Shown here: positions 45,957 to 55,825 of the stretch, in pieces
How the letters are laid out: each line of letters starts with the position of its first letter
Position numbering within the stretch: position 1 is the stretch's first letter
Assembly (NCBI RefSeq): GCF_005116575.1
Contig: NZ_SWCN01000001.1
Location: forward strand, 62,001-126,000
Origin: Desulforhopalus sp. IMCC35007
GTDB lineage: Bacteria; Desulfobacterota; Desulfobulbia; Desulfobulbales; Desulfocapsaceae
Reading direction: 5' to 3'
DNA length: 64,000 bases
The notes under the pieces: model-generated
What the model was told of the DNA's origin: nothing
Databases searched by the model: none
The model's input: the letters and a program-made list of their open reading frames with translations, nothing else
Made by a program: the position numbers and the translations under genes

Positions 45957-47084
45957 ATGGGTTATAATCCAGACAAACCAATGGACGGACGTATTTCTGA
46001 CCTTGGTCCACCTCACTACGAACAATTTTTTCCACCTGTCATCAAGGCAAACAAAGGCAAATGGTTGTGGCATGAAATTACCCAGCCTGGCGTTTTGATG
46101 CATAAATCAGAAACCGGTGACGAGGTTTACAGTATACGCTGTGGTACAGCACGTCTTGTATCCATTGAGTATATCCGCGAAGTGTGTGATATCGCAGATG
46201 AGTTCTGTGACGGTTACTTACGTTTTACCACCCGTAACAACGTTGAGTTCATGGTTGATTCTAAAGAAAAAGTTCAACCTCTTCTCGATAACCTCGCAAG
46301 TCGTGGTAACAAGTTCCCAGTTGGTGGAACCGGTGCTGGTGTAACGAATATCGTTCACACCCAGGGTTGGGTACACTGCCACACCCCTGCAACGGATGCA
46401 TCTGGTGTTGTTAAGGCGGTAATGGATGAATTGTTTGACTACTTTACTTCCATGACTCTGCCTGCTCAGGTGCGTATTGCTCTCGCATGTTGTCTCAATA
46501 TGTGTGGTGCTGTCCACGCTTCTGATATCGCAATTCTTGGTGTTCACCGTAAGCCACCAATGATCGATCACACCCGTATTACCGGTGTTTGTGAGCTTCC
46601 ATTGGCTATTGCGTCATGTCCACTGGGCGCAGTTAAGCCTGCTAAAGCAACCGTTGATGGCAAAGAGATCAAGACAGTTCAGGTAAATGTCGATCGCTGT
46701 ATGTTCTGTGGTAACTGTTACACCATGTGCCCTGCAATGCCACTGGCTGATCCAGAAGGTGACGGCATCGCAATTCTTGTTGGTGGAAAGGTTTCTAACA
46801 GAATCAGCCATCCTAAATTCTCTAAACTGGTTATTCCATTTTTGCCAAACACCACCCCTCGTTGGCCTGAAACTGTAGCAGCTGTCAAGAAAATTCTTGA
46901 AGCCTATGCAGCTGACGCTAATAAATACGAGCGTCTCGGTGATTGGGCAGAGAGAATTGGTTGGGAGAAGTTCTTTGAAAAATGTGACATCCCATTTACC
47001 GATAAGAGCATTGATGACTATCGTCTTGCTTATGACACCTGGCGTACAACGACTCAGTTCAAGTATACCAGCCACATTAAATAG
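45957..47084 (+). CDS. dsrB: Dissimilatory sulfite reductase beta subunit
   Basis: A 375-residue partner of DsrA. Cofactor ligands lie in [11 protein letters not shown] (about 179-189) and the [11 protein letters not shown] segment, and the ferredoxin insert carries [12 protein letters not shown] (about 246-257). It lies 52 bp after dsrA, behind a good ATAAGGAG site. Together the two form the alpha2beta2 enzyme, which DsrC and DsrMKJOP, not in this window, connect to the quinone pool. Confidence 0.98.
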   Translation: MGYNPDKPMDGRISDLGPPHYEQFFPPVIKANKGKWLWHEITQPGVLMHKSETGDEVYSIRCGTARLVSIEYIREVCDIADEFCDGYLRFTTRNNVEFMVDSKEKVQPLLDNLASRGNKFPVGGTGAGVTNIVHTQGWVHCHTPATDASGVVKAVMDELFDYFTSMTLPAQVRIALACCLNMCGAVHASDIAILGVHRKPPMIDHTRITGVCELPLAIASCPLGAVKPAKATVDGKEIKTVQVNVDRCMFCGNCYTMCPAMPLADPEGDGIAILVGGKVSNRISHPKFSKLVIPFLPNTTPRWPETVAAVKKILEAYAADANKYERLGDWAERIGWEKFFEKCDIPFTDKSIDDYRLAYDTWRTTTQFKYTSHIK

Positions 47085-47103
47085 TAGGGTAGAAATGTTG
47101 TTT

Positions 47104-47132
47104 GTTGATCAGGCGGTGTTTGCCTGATCAAC
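47104..47132 (+). terminator. Intercistronic hairpin between dsrB and dsrD
   Basis: A perfect 11-bp stem (GTTGATCAGGC with GCCTGATCAAC) around a 7-base loop, followed after 5 bases by TTTTT. It could terminate part of the transcripts or protect the 3' end of dsrAB mRNA, so that dsrD is made at a different level. Confidence 0.65.
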
Positions 47133-47168
47133 TGATGTTTTTCTCACCTCTACTTGAGGAGCACTATT

Positions 47169-47405
47169 ATGGCACTGGATATCGAAGCTTTAAAAAACGC
47201 CATTGAGGAGAAAGCTACCAAATCTCCTAAACCACAGCTTTATATCAAGGATTTTTATGCATGTGATCCTGATTCAAAGCCGCGTGTTATTAAAAACGTC
47301 GCAAATGAGATGGTAAGAGAAGGTCGCCTGATGTTCTGGTCCTCCGGGTCTACCACTATGTATGGTATTCCATCTCGTATTCAGGATGAGGAAGGGGAAG
47401 AGTAG
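47169..47405 (+). CDS. dsrD: Dissimilatory sulfite reductase-associated protein DsrD
   Basis: A 78-residue winged-helix-like protein found with dsrAB in sulfate-reducing and disproportionating lineages. The core KPQLYIKDFYACDPDSK (about 19-35) and the FWSSGSTTMYGIP end (about 56-68) are conserved. Reported work shows DsrD stimulates sulfite reduction by DsrAB. ATG 47169 is chosen because GAGGAG lies 6 bp upstream; five open codons before it lack a site. Its presence argues for the reductive direction of Dsr. Confidence 0.95.
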   Translation: MALDIEALKNAIEEKATKSPKPQLYIKDFYACDPDSKPRVIKNVANEMVREGRLMFWSSGSTTMYGIPSRIQDEEGEE

Positions 47406-47431
47406 ATTCCACTTTTTACATCCAGTAAGTT

Positions 47432-47467
47432 AAGGCGCAAGGATTGTATAATCTTTGCGCCTTTTTT
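47432..47467 (+). terminator. Rho-independent terminator after dsrD
   Basis: A 14-bp stem (AAGGCGCAAGGATT with AATCTTTGCGCCTT, one G-T pair) with a GTAT loop merges into a T6 tract. It ends about 10 bp before the birA start codon. A perfect TATAAT (47447-47452) spans the loop. Confidence 0.92.
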
Positions 47468-47477
47468 GTGTGATCTT

Positions 47478-48224
47478 ATGTTACCTATATTTGCCTATAC
47501 CTCCATTGATTCGACCAACATCAAAGCCAAAGAACTGGCATCGACAGGCGCTGCAAACGGGACGATGGTAATTGCCGATTATCAGACCCAGGGCAGGGGC
47601 CGCTTAGGCAAAGACTGGCTGTCGTCTGCCGGGCGAGGATTATATTGCTCTATTATCGTTCGACCAAAGATATTGATAGATGCATACCCGCAAATAACAC
47701 TTGTTGCCGGCGTCGCACTCGCGCAGTATTTCGAACAGCTTATCAATAGGAAAATTCAATTAAAATGGCCGAATGATATCTTTATTGGAGGGCGAAAATG
47801 TGCCGGAATATTGACAGAATCAGCATTGCCCGCTGCTCGGGAAGAGAGATATGCTGTGATAGGGATTGGAATTAATATCAATCATAAATTGACAGATTTC
47901 CCACAGGAACTGAGAAGTAAAGTTACCTCGCTGTATTTGCAAAAAGAGATGTTATTTGACATTGCCACAATCGGTCAGGAGGTACGTGATACAGTTCTTG
48001 AGCAATTGTCTTTGTACGAGAAAAATGGATTGAAACACATAATTGGTCAATGGAAAGAGAGAGACTTTCTCAAAGGAAAAAAGACACAATGGGTTTCAAG
48101 TCAGAGAAAGTTGATTGTAGGTACAGCCCTTGGAATTGATGATAAAGGCCTGTTGTACGTTGAGGATGAGCAAGGTGCAATCCACGAGGTCCTGTCAGGA
48201 GATGTACAGCTGGCGGAGAAATAA
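47478..48224 (+). CDS. birA: Biotin--protein ligase, monofunctional
   Basis: A 248-residue BirA catalytic and C-terminal domain protein without the N-terminal DNA-binding helix-turn-helix. It contains SIDSTNIKAKEL (about 10-21), the biotin loop TQGRGRLGKDW (about 41-51) and LKWPNDIFIGGRKCAGIL (about 99-116). It attaches biotin to carboxylase carrier domains but cannot repress transcription itself. The ATG lies immediately after the dsrD terminator and has no ribosome-binding site. Confidence 0.9.
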   Translation: MLPIFAYTSIDSTNIKAKELASTGAANGTMVIADYQTQGRGRLGKDWLSSAGRGLYCSIIVRPKILIDAYPQITLVAGVALAQYFEQLINRKIQLKWPNDIFIGGRKCAGILTESALPAAREERYAVIGIGININHKLTDFPQELRSKVTSLYLQKEMLFDIATIGQEVRDTVLEQLSLYEKNGLKHIIGQWKERDFLKGKKTQWVSSQRKLIVGTALGIDDKGLLYVEDEQGAIHEVLSGDVQLAEK

Positions 48225-48286
48225 CAAAGGGGAGCCACAGTAAGCGCTGTAGATCCCCCCCTATAACAGAGAGTAGCTCAGTATTG

Positions 48287-49585
48287 TTAATAACGATAAT
48301 ATTCTGGCTTATAAGGGCCTTCCTGACTCACACCTATATAAGCGGCCTGTTCTTTTGTAAGTTCTGTAAGGTTTGCCCCAATTTTCTTGAGGTGGAGACG
48401 GGCGACCATTTCATCAAGGGATTTTGGCAGAAAATACACCTTTTTCCCGTACTTTTCTGAATTCTGCCATAATTCGATTTGAGCAAGTACCTGATTTGTA
48501 AACGAGTTGCTCATGACAAAACTCGGATGGCCGGTTGCGCAACCAAGATTTACCAGTCTTCCTTCTGCGAGAATTATTATTCTTTTGCCGTCAGGAAAAA
48601 TCACATGATCTACCTGTGGTTTAATGTTTTCCCATTCAAGCCCTCTGATACCTGCAATATCGATTTCTGAGTCAAAATGCCCTATATTGCACACTATTGC
48701 CTGATCAGGCATACGGTCCATATCAGCTCTTGTTATGACATTCAGGTTTCCAGTACAGGTCACAAAAATATTTCCAATATGGGCAACTTCATCCATGCGT
48801 ACAACACGATAACCTTCCATGGCCGCCTGAAGAGCACAGATAGGATCGATTTCGGTAACATAGACAGTTGCTCCCATACCTTTGAGGGCCTGGGCACAGC
48901 CTTTTCCTACATCTCCGTAGCCGACTACAACGGCATTTTTCCCGGCAATCATGACATCGGTTGCACGTTTGATACCATCGATAAGGGATTCTCTGCAGCC
49001 ATAGAGGTTGTCAAACTTTGACTTTGTTACAGAATCGTTCACATTAAAGGCAGGACAGGCTAAGGTACCTGCCAGAGCCATTTCATTGAGTCTATGGACG
49101 CCTGTGGTTGTTTCCTCACTGATTCCTTTGATGTTTTTCAACTCGGTATGATATTTATCGTGGAGGATAAGTGTGAGGTCGCCTCCATCATCGAGGACCA
49201 TATTCGGATTCCAGCCATCGGGGCCGAAGATGGTTTGGTCGATGCACCACCAGAACTCTTCTTCAGTTTCACCTTTCCAGGCAAATGTTGGAATTCCGGC
49301 AGCTGCAACTGCCGCCGCGGCGTGATCCTGAGTGGAGAAGATGTTGCAGCTTGACCAGCGGAGCTCTGCTCCAAGAGCCACAAGGGTCTCCATGAGTACT
49401 GCAGTTTGGATAGTCATGTGAAGACAGCCGGCGATCCGGGCACCTTTGAGGGGGGCCTTGCCTGCATATTCTTCTCTTAATGCCATTAAACCAGGCATCT
49501 CTGTTTCTGCTATAGCTATCTCTTTACGGCCCCAATCTGCAAGGCTCATGTCCGCAACTTTATAATCTGAAAATGAAGTACTCAT
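48287..49585 (-). CDS. ahcY: Adenosylhomocysteinase
   Basis: A 432-residue NAD-dependent enzyme that hydrolyses S-adenosylhomocysteine to adenosine and homocysteine. NAD is bound by [12 protein letters not shown] (about 217-228); active-site stretches are [14 protein letters not shown] and GNFD-like HFDSEID. The C-terminus ends in KPEYYRY, as is typical. It follows metK by 35 bp with an AAGGA site, giving a two-gene SAM-cycle operon. Confidence 0.97.
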   Translation of the reverse strand: MSTSFSDYKVADMSLADWGRKEIAIAETEMPGLMALREEYAGKAPLKGARIAGCLHMTIQTAVLMETLVALGAELRWSSCNIFSTQDHAAAAVAAAGIPTFAWKGETEEEFWWCIDQTIFGPDGWNPNMVLDDGGDLTLILHDKYHTELKNIKGISEETTTGVHRLNEMALAGTLACPAFNVNDSVTKSKFDNLYGCRESLIDGIKRATDVMIAGKNAVVVGYGDVGKGCAQALKGMGATVYVTEIDPICALQAAMEGYRVVRMDEVAHIGNIFVTCTGNLNVITRADMDRMPDQAIVCNIGHFDSEIDIAGIRGLEWENIKPQVDHVIFPDGKRIIILAEGRLVNLGCATGHPSFVMSNSFTNQVLAQIELWQNSEKYGKKVYFLPKSLDEMVARLHLKKIGANLTELTKEQAAYIGVSQEGPYKPEYYRY

Positions 49586-49620
49586 TTGTGTGTCCTTAAA
49601 TCGTTAAGTCTAATAGGGGA

Positions 49621-50787
49621 TCAGCGTATTTTTGCTGCATCGCGGAGTATCTCAGCTTTATCTGTTTTTTCCCAGGTGAACGAGTCGAGTTCACGGCCAA
49701 AGTGGCCATATGCGGCGGTTGCCTCATATATTGGGCGAAGCAGATCGAGCTGCTGAACAATGGCCTTTGGTCGAAGGTCAAAGTGTTGTTGAATCAGTTT
49801 TTTTATTTCCTTATCTGAAATCTTTCCAGTTCCAAAACTGTTAACATTGATGGATACAGGTTGGGAAACTCCGATTGCATAGGCAACCTGAACCTCAATT
49901 TCTTTGGCAATGCCCGCTGCAATAAGATTTTTGGCAACATATCGGCCATAGTAGGCACTGGAACGATCGACCTTGGATGGATCTTTTCCTGAAAATGCGC
50001 CGCCACCATGGGAGCCTTTGCCGCCATAGGTATCTACTATAATTTTTCTCCCGGTAACTCCACAGTCACCAACCGGGCCACCAATTACAAACCGGCCAGT
50101 GGGATTGATGAAAAATTTAGTGTTTGCATCCAGCATCTTGGCAGGAAGGATAGGTTTAATAATTTCTTCCATCACCCCTTCTTTTAGATTTTCATAGGAT
50201 ACGGTCGTGTCATGCTGGGTAGAAAGGACTACGGCATCAATACGGGTAGGCACGTTATTTTCATACTGGATAGTAACCTGGCTTTTGGCATCTGGACGGA
50301 GCCAGGGAAGAATCTTGGCCTTACGTACATCCGCTTGCCTTTTGGTAAGTCGATGGGCCAAAGTGATGGGAAGAGGCATTAGCACTTCTGTGTCACTACA
50401 GGCATAACCAAACATCAAACCCTGGTCACCTGCCCCCTGGTCAAGGTCAATGCCGCTGCCTTCGTCAACACCCTGGGCAATGTCAGGAGATTGTTTGTCA
50501 ATGGAGGTCATGACAGCACAGGATTGCCAGTCAAAACCCATATCAGAAGAGTTGTAGCCTATTTTTTTAATGGTTTGTCTGACAACTTCAGGCATATCGA
50601 CCCATGCCGTAGTTGTAATTTCTCCTGCAATGAGGGCCATACCGGTGGTTACCAGGGTTTCACAAGCAACCCTAGCAGATTTATCCTGTACAAGGATGGC
50701 ATCTAATATGGCATCTGATATTTGGTCGGCAACCTTATCAGGATGCCCTTCTGAAACGGATTCAGAAGTAAAAAGATAATCTGTCAT
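49621..50787 (-). CDS. metK: S-adenosylmethionine synthetase
   Basis: A 388-residue enzyme making SAM from methionine and ATP. Signatures are [18 protein letters not shown] (about 10-27), [12 protein letters not shown] (about 115) and [19 protein letters not shown]-type [16 protein letters not shown] (about 265). ATG 50787 is preceded by TTGGAG; an in-frame ATG 16 codons upstream is not supported. I looked for SAM and SAH riboswitch cores upstream and saw none. ahcY follows directly. Confidence 0.97.
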   Translation of the reverse strand: MTDYLFTSESVSEGHPDKVADQISDAILDAILVQDKSARVACETLVTTGMALIAGEITTTAWVDMPEVVRQTIKKIGYNSSDMGFDWQSCAVMTSIDKQSPDIAQGVDEGSGIDLDQGAGDQGLMFGYACSDTEVLMPLPITLAHRLTKRQADVRKAKILPWLRPDAKSQVTIQYENNVPTRIDAVVLSTQHDTTVSYENLKEGVMEEIIKPILPAKMLDANTKFFINPTGRFVIGGPVGDCGVTGRKIIVDTYGGKGSHGGGAFSGKDPSKVDRSSAYYGRYVAKNLIAAGIAKEIEVQVAYAIGVSQPVSINVNSFGTGKISDKEIKKLIQQHFDLRPKAIVQQLDLLRPIYEATAAYGHFGRELDSFTWEKTDKAEILRDAAKIR

Positions 50788-51079
50788 AGGAACTCCAAAA
50801 AAATTGAGATAAAAGTGGCTAAAAATAACTGCCATACCATAGTTCTTATATTAAAAAAAGCAACTAGATTTGAGGTAACAGGCCCTTCTGGTGTGTTTCT
50901 TTTGCGAAGAGCAGAGAGAGAAAATGAGAAATGGTGTCTTTGACTTCCGGTAAGCATATTTTCCTTAATCTACAAGGTCCTTGCAAGGAAAATAAACAGT
51001 GATTAGTTTGGAAATCGTCTTTGCAGACCGAAGTGAGCAAGGTTTGTCTATTATTAATGTTGTTAAGGAAATATAAAAC

Positions 51080-52051
51080 ATGACTATTGAAATTGCCAAG
51101 GAAGTGCTTCTCATTGAAGAACAGGGCCTGGCCGCAGTAAGGGAACGGATTGGAAAAGAATTTGTTGACGCCATAGAAATCATTCTTGCGAGTCCTGGTC
51201 GTCTGGTTATTACAGGAATCGGCAAATCAGGTCTCGTCGGACAGAAAATATCGGCAACCCTCAATAGCACAGGAACTCCATCTTTTTTCCTTCATCCGGT
51301 TGAAGCAATGCATGGAGATCTGGGAATGGTTATGGCCGGAGATGTGGTTGTCGCCATCTCCTACTCCGGTGAGACCCCCGAATTAAACAGCCTTTTGATC
51401 AGTTTGAAGAAAAGAGGCAATAAAATTATTGCAATGACCGGAGGGAAAAATTCCTCACTTGCTGTTGCTGCAGATGTGGTTCTTGACATTCATATTCCTA
51501 AAGAAGCCTGTTCTTTAGGGCTTGCACCAACCACAAGTACCACTGCAACTCTTGCAATGGGGGACGCATTATCGGTTGTTCTACTCAATAGAAAGAAATT
51601 TCAGGCGGAAGATTTTCGACACAACCACCCGGGAGGAAGCCTAGGGCAGCGTCTGAAAGTGAAGGTGACTGAAGTTATGTTTCAGGGGGATGACATTCCC
51701 ATGGTGCGGCCCCAGTTGTCGGCTGCAGAATCGATTGTTGCCTTGAATGAAAAAGATACTGGGGTGGTGCTTGTCGTAGATGAAAACAATACGATACTGG
51801 GTATCGTCACAGATGGGGATGTGCGTCGGTGTGTTGTTAAAAATGGCGGAATAACGGATATAACTGCCGAACAATTAATGACGAAAAATCCAATTTGCAT
51901 AGGGCCAGAACAGTTGGCTGCTGATGCACTGTCCATTATGCAAAAACATGAAATTACAGCTCTGCCTATTGTCGATGCGGAAAAACGACTTCTCGGCCTT
52001 CTCCACTTGCATAATCTCCTTGGAAAAGGCGAGTTTCGTTTCCTGGTTTAG
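51080..52051 (+). CDS. kdsD: Arabinose-5-phosphate isomerase KdsD
   Basis: A 323-residue KpsF/GutQ-type isomerase, making arabinose-5-phosphate from ribulose-5-phosphate for Kdo in LPS. The SIS domain shows TGIGKSGLVGQKI (about 45-57) and SYSGETPELN (about 94-103), and SLGLAPTTSTT (about 143) is the family substrate motif. Two CBS domains form the C-terminal half (about 200-323). It is monocistronic here, ending 18 bp from the convergent E2-like gene. Confidence 0.95.
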   Translation: MTIEIAKEVLLIEEQGLAAVRERIGKEFVDAIEIILASPGRLVITGIGKSGLVGQKISATLNSTGTPSFFLHPVEAMHGDLGMVMAGDVVVAISYSGETPELNSLLISLKKRGNKIIAMTGGKNSSLAVAADVVLDIHIPKEACSLGLAPTTSTTATLAMGDALSVVLLNRKKFQAEDFRHNHPGGSLGQRLKVKVTEVMFQGDDIPMVRPQLSAAESIVALNEKDTGVVLVVDENNTILGIVTDGDVRRCVVKNGGITDITAEQLMTKNPICIGPEQLAADALSIMQKHEITALPIVDAEKRLLGLLHLHNLLGKGEFRFLV

Positions 52052-52069
52052 CCATGAGAGCTGTTGCTA

Positions 52070-54553
52070 TTACTGCTGTCCTTCTGTCGATAGCTCCCAT
52101 TGACCGTTGGTTTTGTCATAGGCATAGAACATAACGAGGGTCAATGGCCGGCTTCCTATCCTTTTCTCTGTACATTGCATGCGAAAGAGAAGTTTTCCGG
52201 CCACCTCTTTGACATAGCTTATAACCGGCTGAGTGAGATTGTCTCGAACTGCTGCGGGGTAGTTACTGAGAAAGAGAGTCTGAAAGTTCGCCCGTAAATA
52301 GTCCTCTTTTTCGGATATATATATTTTTTGATTCAGGTCCTCGAGGGTCGAGTGAATCTCTTCTTTTGCTTTGATAAAATCCTCATCCCTTGAAAATTTA
52401 CTTCCCTCTATGGATTTGAGTATCTGATTGTACAGTTTACCGGCTTCATGTAGTTCACTATTTTCTAGCTGCGATTTGACGGTCTGTTTGTCTCGAATTA
52501 TCGATGCCTGGAGAATTATTTTTCCAAGTTTTTTACGGTTAATATCAATCTTTGCCTCATCGAGAAGGGTTTGATTTGAGGCGAGGGCTGTACTGGCTTC
52601 CGCGTAGGCATCAATAGCCTCATTCCATAAACCTTGAGAGAAGGCTTTGTTGCCTCGCTCAATTATCAAATAGAGTTTTGATCGTTCTATAGTGTTGGAA
52701 ATTTTTTGGAGCTGCGAAGGCTTGATGGCGCTGTAGGAGTGGGCGATATCCAGACAGGCCTCATAGGAAATAATGGCGTCCTGCCAGTTGCCACGATTAA
52801 AAGCGTTGTCAGCATTTTTGAGAGAAATTTCAAACTTGCATCTGTTTAGCGCGCTCTTTAATTTTTCTTTATATATTGCACGCTCATCTTCGGGAAGTCC
52901 TGCAAGCAGACTTTGTGTATGGGTTAAACTGCCGATTGCCAAATGCCATTGTTCCTCACTTATGAACCTGTCGGCAGATTCAATGGCGATTTGAAACTGA
53001 CAAATAAACTTATTCTCCTCAATAGTCGTTAAAAGTTCCGGTGAAAAAGTTTTGATGTTGGTACTTTTTTCCTGGAGAAGGGTGTATTTTTCAGAGGCCT
53101 TCTCCCATTTTTTTTCTTTAAATAAGGCATTGGCTTCATCGACCAGTGATTTTATCTTCTTGAAATTATCCACCTGCTGTTTTGACAGGTACATTCCTTC
53201 AAATAGAATTTTTCCCTCAAGACCATTGCGCAGTTCTTCCGAAAGAAGAATCGAGTCGGTACCTGTTCGGATTGCACTTCTTTGGGCCTGGTGGAAGAGG
53301 AAAATCTGATCCAGTAGTTGTCTGCTATTTTCGCAAAACTGTTTGGCCTGCTTGAATTGGGAGCTTTTCATACTTGCTTCACACTGGTTGAAATACTGTT
53401 GGCTCTGGTTAAGAATAGATCCAGTGTAGGAATAGTATAAACCAATGGCTCCCACAGCGCAGACTCCAAGAGTGATCAGTACACCTGAAAACAATTTACT
53501 TTTTTTCTCAGTACTGTCAAAAAATGAATCCCGATGTCTCGGTTTTTTAAGAGGTTGTTCCTCTTGAGTATCCTTCTTCTTTTTTTGTGCCTTGTCTGAG
53601 ACTCCTTTCTCCATTTCGGGAAGTTGGTGGGGGCCATCAAATTGATCAGGATCAAGATCACTGAGGAGCTCCAGGGTCTGTTTCACCCGTTTAATATCGG
53701 CCTCTATGGATGGGTAGTCAGAGACCGTATTTTGCACGACCTCAAAGCGTTTTAGAGCCTTTGCAGCGCTGCCAAGATTTTCAAGATTTTTGGCTTCTCT
53801 GTATAAACTTTTACACTTTTGAATTTCCTGGTCGGCAACTTCCTTCAGCTCTGCTAATTCTTCAGAGGAATGAGATATCGTTCTCAGTTTTCGTAAAAGT
53901 TCGTTGAACCTTTTTTGAAATTTTAACTGACGGAGCAGATCAATATCTTCATGCTCCTCAGAATTTGTACTCGAAAACGTGGATTCGGGACTATCGTCAA
54001 CTTCATCATCTAAGGTTAAGTCAAAATCACTTTTTAGATCATCTTCGTTAAGAATGTCTATCTGGTCATCGCTTCTCCCCGATCGTAATCCAGATTCTCC
54101 ACCCCAGGTAATCTTGTTTAATGGAAATCTATTGCTGTGCTTCTTGTACCAGGTGGCAGCCTCATCGTTAAAGGCGTTTTTGGCAGAAAATATTTCACCA
54201 TTGATCATTTTACCTATATATAAAATGACATTGGCAAGAGTGGCATTCTGCTCCCATGCGTCTCCAAGACAGATGGCCGCCGGGTCAAAATCAGGATGAA
54301 ATATCTCACTTTTGGGCTTGCAACTGGGGGGGAAATGTGGAAAACCGAAAGGAATTGATAATTCAATAATATGTTTTTCCGACTCGACCACATCGCCTTC
54401 GGCCGTCTGTTGCAACCCGGTCATGGAGTAGGTAATCGTGTACTGGTCAGGTGGTTCGCCTTTCGTAGGTTTCACTGAAATAACCGGATGCCCTTGAAAG
54501 TAGCTTTGTACCTGTTTATATACTTCTGCTAATTGATCTGAAGAACCTGACAT
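52070..54553 (-). CDS. Membrane protein with E2 ubiquitin-conjugating-like domain and TPR-like repeats
   Basis: An 827-residue protein of unusual architecture. Residues about 5-145 match the ubiquitin-conjugating (E2/UBC) fold: the FGFPHFPP turn (69-76, compare YPFxPP), HPD (86-88, in the place of HPN), a cysteine in PAAICLGD (Cys95, where E2 enzymes carry the thioester Cys), Trp100 and a C-terminal NDEAATWY helix (129-136). Residues 150-350 are acidic then Lys-rich and partly coiled coil. A single transmembrane helix spans about 354-377. The rest contains repeated TPR-like helical pairs (for example ADNAFNRGNWQDAIISYEAC) up to about 760. The UBC part would be cytoplasmic, the repeats periplasmic. 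No E1, JAB or ubiquitin-like gene lies nearby. Fold assignment is good by pattern; activity is unknown. Confidence 0.75.
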   Translation of the reverse strand: MSGSSDQLAEVYKQVQSYFQGHPVISVKPTKGEPPDQYTITYSMTGLQQTAEGDVVESEKHIIELSIPFGFPHFPPSCKPKSEIFHPDFDPAAICLGDAWEQNATLANVILYIGKMINGEIFSAKNAFNDEAATWYKKHSNRFPLNKITWGGESGLRSGRSDDQIDILNEDDLKSDFDLTLDDEVDDSPESTFSSTNSEEHEDIDLLRQLKFQKRFNELLRKLRTISHSSEELAELKEVADQEIQKCKSLYREAKNLENLGSAAKALKRFEVVQNTVSDYPSIEADIKRVKQTLELLSDLDPDQFDGPHQLPEMEKGVSDKAQKKKKDTQEEQPLKKPRHRDSFFDSTEKKSKLFSGVLITLGVCAVGAIGLYYSYTGSILNQSQQYFNQCEASMKSSQFKQAKQFCENSRQLLDQIFLFHQAQRSAIRTGTDSILLSEELRNGLEGKILFEGMYLSKQQVDNFKKIKSLVDEANALFKEKKWEKASEKYTLLQEKSTNIKTFSPELLTTIEENKFICQFQIAIESADRFISEEQWHLAIGSLTHTQSLLAGLPEDERAIYKEKLKSALNRCKFEISLKNADNAFNRGNWQDAIISYEACLDIAHSYSAIKPSQLQKISNTIERSKLYLIIERGNKAFSQGLWNEAIDAYAEASTALASNQTLLDEAKIDINRKKLGKIILQASIIRDKQTVKSQLENSELHEAGKLYNQILKSIEGSKFSRDEDFIKAKEEIHSTLEDLNQKIYISEKEDYLRANFQTLFLSNYPAAVRDNLTQPVISYVKEVAGKLLFRMQCTEKRIGSRPLTLVMFYAYDKTNGQWELSTEGQQ

Positions 54554-54662
54554 GGGAGTTGTGGGTAAAAGTTGTCGATTTAAGTACGTTATTTAGTAGT
54601 ATAACAAGTTATTTAAGCAACACCAAAAAAAAACTGATAATTGTGATCAATAGTTGTCTGAA

Positions 54663-55793
54663 ATGACTGGTCATCTCGGACGGTTCAAGTTCGACCCTAA
54701 TACTAACAACCACCTCGCTTGTTCTTTGATGAAAAATTTTAGCGCATTATTTACGATTATTGAAGAGAAAAATTGTCCCTTGTATCGAGCGGGCGAAGAG
54801 CTTCATCTTTCCGACAAGACCATCGGCTGTCCCAGGGATAAAGAGGTCTGTCTTATTCTTGTTCGAGATATGACACAGATTCTCTTTCAGATGCTGCCAA
54901 ACGCCGGAAAAGTAGGTGCCGCAGATGATTTTCAGGTATACAACTGTAGCGGATGTACCGGGTTGATCAAGTTTCAGCTTGACTCAAAAGGTAATCAGGC
55001 TGGTAAAGGAAAAGATGGTACGGATGTACAGATTGATCCCGCGATGCAAATCCTCTATGACCAGGTTAGCAGTTCCGAGCTGTTTCAGTCTTTTTCAGAA
55101 AAAGAACTTTTACAGATCCTCACCCATTTCAGGGTGATTGATTTTGTGCAGGAGGGGCTCATTATAAAAAAAGGGGAACTCAACCTGAATTTGTATATGG
55201 TTGTTGCGGGAGAACTTATTGTTGAAGATGAGGGGGTATCTCTTGCTGTCCTTAAAAAAGGAGAAATTTGCGGGGAGATGAGCTATCTCGGTGCCGATGT
55301 TGCGGTATCGTCGGTGAGAGTGAGAAAACACACCAAGGTGCTGGCCATCGAGGGGAGTGATTTTGGCGAGATCATGGGTGAGAGTACAGCAGTTCAAAAT
55401 TATATGGCAAAGCTGCTCGCCAGACGACTTCGTAAAACCAATGCCGCAAGAACCCGTGATTTTGAATCTTGTATGAGTGGGCGGATTGACCAAATTGCTC
55501 CGGCAGAGCTGTTGCAGATTTTTCATATGCATCAGAAAACAGGTGTGCTTTCTCTTGATTTGCCTGATGGGGAGGCACGCATCTCATTTCGAGAGGGCTG
55601 TATCATCAATGCCAGATATGGGAAGCATGCGAGTCAGGAGGCAATCTTTTCCCTGCTCGCTGAAAAAAAAGGAGTTTACCGGTTTACAACGGGCCTATCC
55701 GCCAGTGAGATGAAGGCTGCAGAAATCGGTGATTTTATGATGCTCCTCATGGAAGGGGTAAAGCGGGTAGATGAGGAGCACGGCGAGGAATAA
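54663..55793 (+). CDS. Cys-rich N-terminal domain, cNMP-binding and DUF4388 regulator
   Basis: A protein of about 376 residues. Residues about 18-105 form a cysteine-containing domain (CPLY, IGCPRDKEVC, NCSGC) that could bind a metal. Residues about 130-245 resemble a cyclic-nucleotide-binding (CRP-like) barrel, with GELIVED, GEICGEMSYLG and the helix after it. Residues about 260-360 resemble DUF4388/PATAN (GRIDQIAPAELLQIFHMHQKTGVL, FREGCIINARYG split around a strand), a module found in signalling proteins. No DNA-binding domain is obvious. It diverges from the E2-like gene across 100 bp. Start is uncertain (TTG 54654 or ATG 54663). Confidence 0.7.
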   Translation: MTGHLGRFKFDPNTNNHLACSLMKNFSALFTIIEEKNCPLYRAGEELHLSDKTIGCPRDKEVCLILVRDMTQILFQMLPNAGKVGAADDFQVYNCSGCTGLIKFQLDSKGNQAGKGKDGTDVQIDPAMQILYDQVSSSELFQSFSEKELLQILTHFRVIDFVQEGLIIKKGELNLNLYMVVAGELIVEDEGVSLAVLKKGEICGEMSYLGADVAVSSVRVRKHTKVLAIEGSDFGEIMGESTAVQNYMAKLLARRLRKTNAARTRDFESCMSGRIDQIAPAELLQIFHMHQKTGVLSLDLPDGEARISFREGCIINARYGKHASQEAIFSLLAEKKGVYRFTTGLSASEMKAAEIGDFMMLLMEGVKRVDEEHGEE

Positions 55794-55825
55794 AAAAGTT
55801 TTATTTCCCGGCCTTGATGCGTTTG

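Noticed and set aside
48225-48286. Hairpin between birA and ahcY
   Set aside because: GGGG and CCCC with an inner CACAG/CTGTG-like pair can fold, but there is no T tract on either strand, so I do not call a terminator.
50788-51079. SAM or SAH riboswitch upstream of metK
   Set aside because: I looked for the conserved cores and found neither; the gap is AT-rich without a matching structure.
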